A stretch of DNA of 64,000 bases from Parapedobacter sp051400755 (GTDB lineage Bacteria; Bacteroidota; Bacteroidia; Sphingobacteriales; Sphingobacteriaceae): assembly GCF_051400755.1 (NCBI RefSeq), contig NZ_JBLFFL010000001.1, positions 682,001-746,000 of the forward strand, in the 5' to 3' direction. The position numbers were made by a program, and so were the translations under genes. The notes beneath the pieces were generated by a model. It searched no databases. It was not told where the DNA came from and was given only the letters and a program-made list of their open reading frames with translations. Positions within the stretch are counted from its first letter, which is position 1. The number at the start of each line of letters is the position of its first letter. Below are positions 58,358-64,000 of this stretch, in pieces.

Positions 58358-59107
58358 TCATTGATTTGGCGTTGCTTCTAACTTGGGCAGCTTAGGTGCA
58401 GCCGGACGGCCATCGCGATCGAATTGTTTAAAGGATTGAACAATGTAAGCGGTGATATCGTACTCGCCCCAGTATTGCGCCTTCTCATAAGCGGGTCGAT
58501 ACCAAATCATGAAATTGGTGAGGTCGTCGCCTTCAAGTCCGGTCAATTCATGGATCCTTCCGCGGCTGAATTTTTTATCTACGGCCGTTTCTTCGAGCTC
58601 TTTTTCCATGTAATTTCCAAATCGTCTGGCATTTCGCGGCGTACGGCCCAGCAGTTCGTAGAGCGACGTGACGGGGTTGAAGATGTAGGCCAATGCCGGC
58701 GGTTTGCCGTCAAAGTATACCCCTTGCTTGCGGTAGCCGCGCATCACTTCGCGAAGCTCAGCTTCTTTGCCCATCCGGTTTACATCGACCTGCTCCAGCA
58801 TAATGCTGCCTGGTTTCATGTCGATGAGGATATCGCTCAATGTCTTGACTTCGGTACTGGCGGCTTCGTAGCCCATGATATTTGCCGTAAGGGTATCGCC
58901 TACCGACGCCCTGATCTCAAACGTACCCAAGCTGCCGGATGCCGTTGTCTGACCCGTATTCTTATTGGCGACGGTGACGCTGCCCAGCCGTTTGCTGGTA
59001 CCTGCTTCTACCACGATACCCCGGATGGTTCCGGACTCCTGGGCGTATAACGCCACCGGAAACAGGCAAATCGAAACAAATAAGACTATTTTGATGACAT
59101 GATCCAT
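58358..59107 (-). CDS. Carboxypeptidase-regulatory-like domain protein, secreted
   Basis: 249 residues with a signal (FVSICLFPVALYAQ). Residues 25-105 match the CarboxypepD_reg-like sandwich seen before TonB receptors (GTIRGIVVEAGTSKRLGSVTVANKNTG, GDTLTANIMGYEA), but no plug or barrel follows. The C-terminal 140 residues (GYRKQGVYFDGKPPALAYIFNPVTSLYELLG, FSRGRIHELTGLEGDDLTNFMIWYRP) form a conserved region of unknown function found in stand-alone Bacteroidota proteins. Periplasmic or outer-membrane associated. Confidence 0.82.
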   Translation of the reverse strand: MDHVIKIVLFVSICLFPVALYAQESGTIRGIVVEAGTSKRLGSVTVANKNTGQTTASGSLGTFEIRASVGDTLTANIMGYEAASTEVKTLSDILIDMKPGSIMLEQVDVNRMGKEAELREVMRGYRKQGVYFDGKPPALAYIFNPVTSLYELLGRTPRNARRFGNYMEKELEETAVDKKFSRGRIHELTGLEGDDLTNFMIWYRPAYEKAQYWGEYDITAYIVQSFKQFDRDGRPAAPKLPKLEATPNQ

Positions 59108-59172
59108 ATTCAGTCGTTATTTGACTCTTTTCTTACTCAAACGTTTAACCGCATGGTTTGTTGCGGGGTGTA

Positions 59173-59574
59173 TTATCCCTTGCGATATGGATAAAACACA
59201 AAGTTGGCTCCCTCGGGTACGATGACAAACAGGCACATGAAGTCTTCGGGTTTTTTATACTGTTTGATGAAAAGTGCCTTGCGGTCTTCGTTGATAATGC
59301 CCCGATCGACAAACTCTTCCAAGGTGGAGGCATGGATAGACCACTCCGTACCGAGTTCGTCTTTATCCAGTATCACTTCGCCCAAGCTCACGCGATGCTG
59401 GTGGGCAACGAATATGGGGTAGGCAGACAACCCTTCGGCCATGATCTCCACCGCGGTTTCCTTGATTGACTCACCGTAGAAATCCAGGTCGGCCTTGAGG
59501 CTCTTCAATGGGCTTTCGCGCTTGGGTTGTCCATCGCCGTCTGCCTGCGCACCGAACAAGTCTTGTAGTTCCAT
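59173..59574 (-). CDS. Conserved protein of unknown function
   Basis: 133 residues, cytoplasmic, no signal or membrane segment. The middle part (KETAVEIMAEGLSAYPIFVAHQH, LGEVILDKDELGTEWSIHASTLEEFV) and end (FMCLFVIVPEGANFVFYPY) look like a compact alpha/beta domain. I do not recognise the family. Starts 11 bp after rlmD on the same strand, so it belongs to that transcript. Confidence 0.75.
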   Translation of the reverse strand: MELQDLFGAQADGDGQPKRESPLKSLKADLDFYGESIKETAVEIMAEGLSAYPIFVAHQHRVSLGEVILDKDELGTEWSIHASTLEEFVDRGIINEDRKALFIKQYKKPEDFMCLFVIVPEGANFVFYPYRKG

Positions 59575-59585
59575 GGGAAAGTTTG

Positions 59586-60998
59586 TTAGCTTTTCAAAAC
59601 GAGTAAGACCACATTTTCGACGTGTTGCGTATGCGGAAACATGTCTACGGGACGGATTCGATCAACGGTATAGTGTTCGCTGAGCAACGCAATATCCCGC
59701 GCTTGGGTGGCCGCGTTGCAGCTGACATACACGATTTTCGGCGCGCCGATCTCCAGCAGCCGGGCGACAACATCGGGATGCATGCCTGCGCGCGGCGGGT
59801 CGGTGATGATCACATCCGGCCGGCCTTGCTCGGCGACGAACTGGGGTGTCAGCACGTCTTTCATATCCCCTGCATAAAACCGGGTGTTGCCTATCCTGTT
59901 GATTTCGGCGTTGATCTTGGCATCTTCGATGGCTGTGGGCACGTATTCTACACCCACTACCTCTTGTACGTGCCGTGCAATAAAATTGGCGATCGTGCCC
60001 GCTCCGGTGTAGAGGTCGTATACGCGCTCATGGCCCTCGAATGCTGCGAAATCGCGTGTGATCTGATAAAGCTCGTAAGCCTGCAGGGAGTTGGTCTGGT
60101 AGAAGGACTTGGCCCCGACTTTGAACCGCAAGCCTTCCATCTCTTCAAAAATATGATCGCGCCCCGCGAAAACGTGGATATCCTGATCAAAGATGGTGTC
60201 GTTTTTTTTCTGGTTGAGGATGTAAAGCAAGGACGTGATCTGCGGAAATGCTTGCTGTAGGAATGTCATTGTTTTGGCCACCGTTTGTTCATCAGCATAG
60301 GCAAAAACAACGATGACCATCAACTCACCCGTAGAAGCGATACGGATAATGAGGTTGCGAAGCATTCCCTCATGCTGCCGGAGGTCATAGAAGGAAATGC
60401 CTTCCTGCAGGGCAAAGTTGCGCAGGCTGTTGCGGATCGCATTGGAGGGGTCTTGCTGCAAATAACAGTGGTCGATATCGAGTATCTTATCGAACCGCGA
60501 GGGCACATGAAAACCCAGGGCATTGAGCTGTGACGCATCCTGCACGTCATCTACACTGGTGAGCCAGCGTTTGTTTGAAAAGGTATATTCGAGCTTATTG
60601 CGGTAATATTGTGTCTGAGGCGCGGGCAGTATGGCCTCCATGGAAGCGGTGTCGACCTTGCCCAGCCGGGTGAGCGCGTTGTCTACGCTCTTTTGCTTGT
60701 AAAACAGCTGGGCTTCATAGTCCATGTGCTGCCACTTGCAGCCTCCGCAGGTACCAAAATGTTGGCAAAAAGCATCCACCCGATGGGGCGATGCTTGTTT
60801 GAGCCGCGAAATCCTGGCTTCGGCAAAATTCTTTTTCTTGCGCAGCAGCTCTACATCCACCACATCCCCCGGGATAGCCTTATCCACAAAAAGCACCAGT
60901 TCGTTTGCTTTGCCTACGCCTTTACCTTCTTCGGCGATGTCGATAATCGAAATATCCGACAGCAGTCGCTGTTCAGGTGAAAACCTTCTTTTACTCAT
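59586..60998 (-). CDS. rlmD: 23S rRNA (uracil-5-)-methyltransferase, RlmD/RumA family
   Basis: 470 residues. N-terminal TRAM domain (IDIAEEGKGVGKANELVLFVDKAIPGD), then the iron-sulfur Cys cluster (CQHFGTCGGCKWQHM plus a further Cys). The SAM methyltransferase follows, with VYDLYTGAGTIANFIA, VGVEYVPTAIEDA, VIITDPPRAGMHPD and catalytic Cys in IVYVSCNAATQARD. Methylates U1939-type positions in 23S rRNA. Starts 33 bp after the TetR gene. Confidence 0.92.
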   Translation of the reverse strand: MSKRRFSPEQRLLSDISIIDIAEEGKGVGKANELVLFVDKAIPGDVVDVELLRKKKNFAEARISRLKQASPHRVDAFCQHFGTCGGCKWQHMDYEAQLFYKQKSVDNALTRLGKVDTASMEAILPAPQTQYYRNKLEYTFSNKRWLTSVDDVQDASQLNALGFHVPSRFDKILDIDHCYLQQDPSNAIRNSLRNFALQEGISFYDLRQHEGMLRNLIIRIASTGELMVIVVFAYADEQTVAKTMTFLQQAFPQITSLLYILNQKKNDTIFDQDIHVFAGRDHIFEEMEGLRFKVGAKSFYQTNSLQAYELYQITRDFAAFEGHERVYDLYTGAGTIANFIARHVQEVVGVEYVPTAIEDAKINAEINRIGNTRFYAGDMKDVLTPQFVAEQGRPDVIITDPPRAGMHPDVVARLLEIGAPKIVYVSCNAATQARDIALLSEHYTVDRIRPVDMFPHTQHVENVVLLVLKS

Positions 60999-61031
60999 CA
61001 GGATGCAAAGGTACGGTTTTTTGGCAACTCC

Positions 61032-61607
61032 TTAGTCTACCGTGGCCTTAACCAGATAAGGCAGTATCTCCTTTTGGAAAGAGACAAAATTCTTCCGCAC
61101 GTCGGCCTCACTGACCGAAGTGAAGGCAAAAGAGAACACGATGTTTTTGCTGGCCTTGATGAGGAAGGCAAGTTTTTCCGGACCGACTGCCTTGCCGATC
61201 TCCGCATTGTTCATAAACGAACTGATGAGCAAAAACTCCAGGTCGTCAGACAATGTCCGGAGGTATTCCTGGGTGTTGGCCGATTCGCGGATAAAATCCC
61301 ACCCCAAAAATTCGTTGCAGATGGTATAGGTGAGGCGGCTGACGCGCAGGATGGTATTGCCGAGGTACGTCTCGAGGTCGGCTCCCTTGTCATACTTGGC
61401 CAATAGATCGTCTACACTCTCACGGATATAATCCATCAAGATGGCGTGCAGCACCAGCTCCTTGCTGTCGAAATATTTATAGATGGTCGCCTTGGCGATC
61501 TTGGCCTTTCGGGCAATCTCATTGACGCTGGTCTTCTTATAGCCATAGCGCCTGAAAAGCTCGCGGGCGGCTTTCTTGATTGACTCCTTTACTTTATCGG
61601 CTTCCAT
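61032..61607 (-). CDS. TetR-family transcriptional regulator
   Basis: 191 residues from MEADKVKESIKKAARELF. The frame remains open for 119 codons upstream, but that part is the antisense frame of the lipoprotein gene. HTH: YKKTSVNEIARKAKIAKATIYKYFDSKELVLHAIL. The C-terminal ligand domain is helical with a conserved FLGWDFIRESANTQEYLRTL. Its ATG shares one base with the upstream lipoprotein stop (TGATG), so the two are coupled. Ligand and targets unknown. Confidence 0.9.
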   Translation of the reverse strand: MEADKVKESIKKAARELFRRYGYKKTSVNEIARKAKIAKATIYKYFDSKELVLHAILMDYIRESVDDLLAKYDKGADLETYLGNTILRVSRLTYTICNEFLGWDFIRESANTQEYLRTLSDDLEFLLISSFMNNAEIGKAVGPEKLAFLIKASKNIVFSFAFTSVSEADVRKNFVSFQKEILPYLVKATVD

Positions 61608-62020
61608 CAGTTTGATACGATTATGGTTTCGCCGTTTCTGGCGGCCCTGTAGGGTTTGAGCGGACACTCCGCGAGCTCGGCAGGTGACCCGTTGACCAAT
61701 AAATAACGGGCTCCCGAACAGGGATCCTTGGCCACGATGCCGCCCTCCTCTACTTCCACCGCACATCGCCGCTCGGGGTCTACTGTACTGCACCGGTCGT
61801 AAGCCACGTATCCTTGCCCTGTATTGATGATAATCAAACCGGCTACGCCCCCTCTTTCGGTCATCGCATACCCCCCGGGCACGTGTAGCTGCGAGTATTG
61901 CACCATGGAAACCTGCTCGATCACCGGTACATCTTGCACCACATTGCATCCGCCTTTTTTGCACGCCATAGGCAGCAACGAAGCCATGGAAAGCGCGATA
62001 TACCCGGCCGTTTTAATCAT
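61607..62020 (-). CDS. Rieske-fold lipoprotein with lost cluster ligands
   Basis: 137 residues; lipobox Cys in SLLPMACKKGG. The C-terminal 70 residues align with a Rieske domain: YDRCSTVDPERRC corresponds to CTHLGC and AKDPCSGARYLLVNG to CPCHGSRF. The two disulfide cysteines remain (RRC and DPC). Of the four 2Fe-2S ligands only the first Cys is kept; the two His are Thr and Ser, and the second Cys is Asp. So it should fold but not bind a cluster. Start abuts the pheS stop with no spacer and its own stop overlaps the TetR start. Confidence 0.78.
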   Translation of the reverse strand: MIKTAGYIALSMASLLPMACKKGGCNVVQDVPVIEQVSMVQYSQLHVPGGYAMTERGGVAGLIIINTGQGYVAYDRCSTVDPERRCAVEVEEGGIVAKDPCSGARYLLVNGSPAELAECPLKPYRAARNGETIIVSN

Positions 62021-63058
62021 TTAAAGGAGTTCTGTTTCAAACTGGCTTAAAAAGCGGACATCATTTTCGGAAAACAGCCGCAGGTCTTTGATTTCGTATT
62101 TGAGGTTGGTGATGCGCTCGATACCCATACCAAATGCGAAACCGCTGTATTTTTCGCTATCAATGCCGCAGTTTTCGAGTACGTTGGGGTCTACCATACC
62201 ACATCCCAGTATCTCCACCCAACCGCTGTGTTTGCACATCGTGCAGCCTGCTCCTTTGCAGATCGTGCAGCTGATGTCCATTTCGGCAGACGGCTCGGTA
62301 AACGGAAAATACGAGGGACGGAAACGAACCTTGGTATCTTCGCCAAACAATTCTTGTACAAAATAATAGAGCGTCTGCTTGAGATCGGCAAACGAGACAT
62401 CCTCATCGACATACAGCCCTTCTACCTGATGAAAAAAACAATGTGCACGGGCGGAGATGGCCTCATTGCGGTATACCCTGCCGGGCATGATGGCCCGAAA
62501 GGGCGGAGTGCCTTTTTCCATCATCCGCACCTGCACCGAGGAAGTATGTGTACGCAACGCAATGTCGTTGCCCGCTTGCTTCTTGATGAAAAAGGTGTCT
62601 TGCATATCCCGTGCCGGGTGCTCGGGCGGAAAGTTGAGGGCTGTAAAATTGTGCCAGTCATCTTCAATTTCGGGGCCTTCTGCCACCACGAAGCCTAGCT
62701 TTTTGAAGATCTCGACGATCTCTTTGCGCACCAACGACAATGGATGCCGCGATCCGAACACGAACCCCTCTCCAGGCAGCGTGAGATCTTCGGCCTCGTG
62801 CTTAGCCACAGGCGCTGCCGTGGCGAATGCGGCCTGGTGGGTCTTATATTGCTGCTCGGCTTTTTCTTTGAATTCGTTTAATGTCTTTCCCAACACCCGC
62901 TTTTCATCGGCTGACACGGCCTTGAATTCGTCGAATAGACTACGCACCAATCCCTTGGCCACCAAAAATTTCAATCGAAACGCTTCTACGTCTTCAGCGG
63001 ATTGGGGTGCAAACCGCTCAATCTCTTCGGTATACTGCTGTATCTTCTCTTGCAACAT
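62021..63058 (-). CDS. pheS: Phenylalanyl-tRNA synthetase alpha subunit
   Basis: 345 residues, complete. N-terminal coiled coil (1-85), then class II core: HPLSLVRKEIVEIFKKLGFVVAEGPEIEDDWHNFTALNFPPEHPARDMQDTFF (motif 1 region), RTHTSSVQVRMM, GRVYRNEAISARAHCFFHQVEGL (motif 2), FRPSYFPFTEPSAEMDI, and FAFGMGIERITNLKY (motif 3). Charges tRNA-Phe with PheT, which is not in the window. Also carries the Cys-rich CTICKGAGCTMCKHSGW insert common in Bacteroidota. Confidence 0.96.
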   Translation of the reverse strand: MLQEKIQQYTEEIERFAPQSAEDVEAFRLKFLVAKGLVRSLFDEFKAVSADEKRVLGKTLNEFKEKAEQQYKTHQAAFATAAPVAKHEAEDLTLPGEGFVFGSRHPLSLVRKEIVEIFKKLGFVVAEGPEIEDDWHNFTALNFPPEHPARDMQDTFFIKKQAGNDIALRTHTSSVQVRMMEKGTPPFRAIMPGRVYRNEAISARAHCFFHQVEGLYVDEDVSFADLKQTLYYFVQELFGEDTKVRFRPSYFPFTEPSAEMDISCTICKGAGCTMCKHSGWVEILGCGMVDPNVLENCGIDSEKYSGFAFGMGIERITNLKYEIKDLRLFSENDVRFLSQFETELL

Positions 63059-63084
63059 GAGGCCAAAGATAGGAATTTCCTACC

Positions 63085-63531
63085 TCAAAACAGCGCGTCT
63101 TCTTCGCCGTCATTCTCCTTGAAGTCCACCGTCGCGCCATTGTCGTCCCGCTTTGCCGATCCCTGACCGGCGGCGCCAGGGCCACTCGGGGTTTCGAAAT
63201 CGCTTTTGCGCCCCAGGAGCGTGAAGTTTTCTGCCACAATCTCGGTCGTATAACGCCGAATCCCTTCTTTATCTTCGTAAGTGCGCGTGCGCAGCTTGCC
63301 CTCTACATATACCAGCTTACCTTTAAACAGGTATTTTGCGGCCACTTCTGCGAGGCCCCGCCACATCACGATGTTATGCCACTCGGTCTGCTCTACCTTG
63401 CGGCCGTCTTTATTATATATTTCTGAAGTGGCCAATGGAAAACTAGCCACGGTCACGTTTCCTTCTAAATGACGGATTTCGGGGTCTTTTCCCAAATGCC
63501 CCACTAAAATAACTTTGTTGATGCCTGACAT
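63085..63531 (-). CDS. ssb: Single-stranded DNA-binding protein
   Basis: 148 residues. OB fold: NKVILVGHLGKDPEIRHLEGNVTVASFPLATSE, TEWHNIVMWRGLAEVAAKYLFKGKLVYVEGKLRTRTYED. The tail is Gly/Asp-rich and acidic, ending DGEEDALF with the usual terminal Phe used for partner binding. Lies 22 bp after mutY and 26 bp before pheS. Confidence 0.95.
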   Translation of the reverse strand: MSGINKVILVGHLGKDPEIRHLEGNVTVASFPLATSEIYNKDGRKVEQTEWHNIVMWRGLAEVAAKYLFKGKLVYVEGKLRTRTYEDKEGIRRYTTEIVAENFTLLGRKSDFETPSGPGAAGQGSAKRDDNGATVDFKENDGEEDALF

Positions 63532-63553
63532 AATAATTTAGGTAACTGGTTCA

Positions 63554-64000
63554 TTATTCTACTATAAAGTCCTCAAAAAAGGAATAAATCAGCTTTGGTT
63601 TAGCTAATGTACCTAAATCTTTTATAAATACATAATCCCAATTCATTTTTTTGCGGGGTTCGGCGCATGCCGTAACGGCAATGAACTGGGCGTACAAATT
63701 TTGGTGGCTCAATACATGTTTGACCGGACCGGTCACGAGCCGCAACTCCGCATGAGGCCCAAAACAGTCCATTACATCAGCTGCCGTGGCCAGTTCGCGT
63801 ACCTCCATCTGATGGGCGGTTTCGATTAAGGGCAGTTCATACAGGTTCTCCCAAATGTCACCCCTGCCCCGTTTGTTCATCAACAGGCGATCCCCATCCA
63901 TCACCAAGAAGTAGTTGAAATAGCGATTGCGACTGGCTTTGCCTTTGGTTTTAACGGGCAGGTGGCTGACGCGCCCTTCTTTCAGCGCCCGGCAATCCAT
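63554..64000 (-). CDS. mutY: A/G-specific adenine glycosylase MutY, C-terminal part (cut by window edge)
   Basis: 148 residues in the window, frame open to base 64000. It begins with the last iron-sulfur Cys (MDCRAL) and continues into the NUDIX-like C-terminal domain that checks 8-oxoG: FNYFLVMDGDRLLMNKRGRGDIWENLYELPLIE, VKHVLSHQNLYAQFIAV, and DLGTLAKPKLIYSFFEDF. The glycosylase domain lies outside. The internal ATG here is not the start. Confidence 0.9.
   Translation of the reverse strand: MDCRALKEGRVSHLPVKTKGKASRNRYFNYFLVMDGDRLLMNKRGRGDIWENLYELPLIETAHQMEVRELATAADVMDCFGPHAELRLVTGPVKHVLSHQNLYAQFIAVTACAEPRKKMNWDYVFIKDLGTLAKPKLIYSFFEDFIVE

Noticed and set aside
61608..61964. N-terminal extension of the TetR frame by 119 codons
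   Set aside because: The added part is Arg-rich, has no domain and is the opposite-frame shadow of the lipoprotein gene; the HTH starts right after the ATG at 61607.
1..64000. CRISPR arrays, insertion sequences, rRNA, phage genes
   Set aside because: No repeat-spacer pattern, transposase, integrase or rRNA sequence was found on either strand.

Overview
The window looks like chromosome of a Bacteroidota bacterium, most probably a Sphingobacteriaceae relative (Parapedobacter/Pedobacter type). The signs are a SusC/RagA-type receptor with a carboxypeptidase-D-like N-terminal domain, many secreted glycosidases, DUF4270 and Kelch lipoproteins, perfect TAnnTTTG -7 boxes and few Shine-Dalgarno sequences. 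Base composition is moderately GC. The genus is inference. No rRNA, complete tRNA, CRISPR array, transposase or phage gene is visible.

Region 1 (1-24.3 kb), accessory carbohydrate region, all on the minus strand. It holds the N-terminus of a SusC-like receptor; a small secreted protein; an operon of PQQ dehydrogenase/cytochrome c, sugar-phosphate isomerase-like protein and DUF1080-VCBS protein; a transmembrane one-component regulator (LamG/Kelch outside, winged helix plus BTAD inside); an 870-aa putative glycosidase; a lipoprotein dehydrogenase with a CxxCH heme domain; ThuA; a three-enzyme fusion (SGNH esterase, alpha/beta hydrolase, GH95); a GH71/99-like protein; a Gfo/Idh/MocA oxidoreductase; and a GH20 hexosaminidase. 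Together they suggest extracytoplasmic deacylation, defucosylation and oxidation of a complex glycan. The receptor gene and the small secreted-protein gene share a duplicated leader of about 210 bp. Both leaders encode the same 11-residue peptide, MKTTTNDPPPT, and they differ inside it only at synonymous positions.

Region 2 (24.4-35.1 kb): an iron-uptake operon (TonB siderophore receptor, PepSY protein, small membrane protein), KDPG aldolase with a PfkB sugar kinase, a small two-helix membrane protein, a group III truncated hemoglobin, Mfd, and an outer-membrane barrel protein.

Region 3 (35.1-45.4 kb): Kelch and DUF4270 lipoproteins divergent from a histidine kinase/response regulator pair, a carbon-nitrogen hydrolase, GH36 alpha-galactosidase, a serine hydrolase and two lipoproteins.

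Region 4 (45.5-51.4 kb): a compact five-gene operon for amine catabolism by gamma-glutamylation (permease, glutamine-synthetase-like ligase, Fe-alcohol dehydrogenase, gamma-glutamyl hydrolase, aldehyde dehydrogenase). The gene set fits an amino alcohol such as ethanolamine. It begins with a 4-codon upstream ORF overlapping the permease start.

Region 5 (51.4-64 kb): surface-sugar and housekeeping genes. These are rfbB, galE and UDP-glucuronate decarboxylase in tandem, divergent from waaA across three stacked inverted repeats; hemW; yjbQ; an OmpA-like lipoprotein; and a tight minus-strand block mutY-ssb-pheS-degenerate Rieske lipoprotein-TetR-rlmD-unknown.
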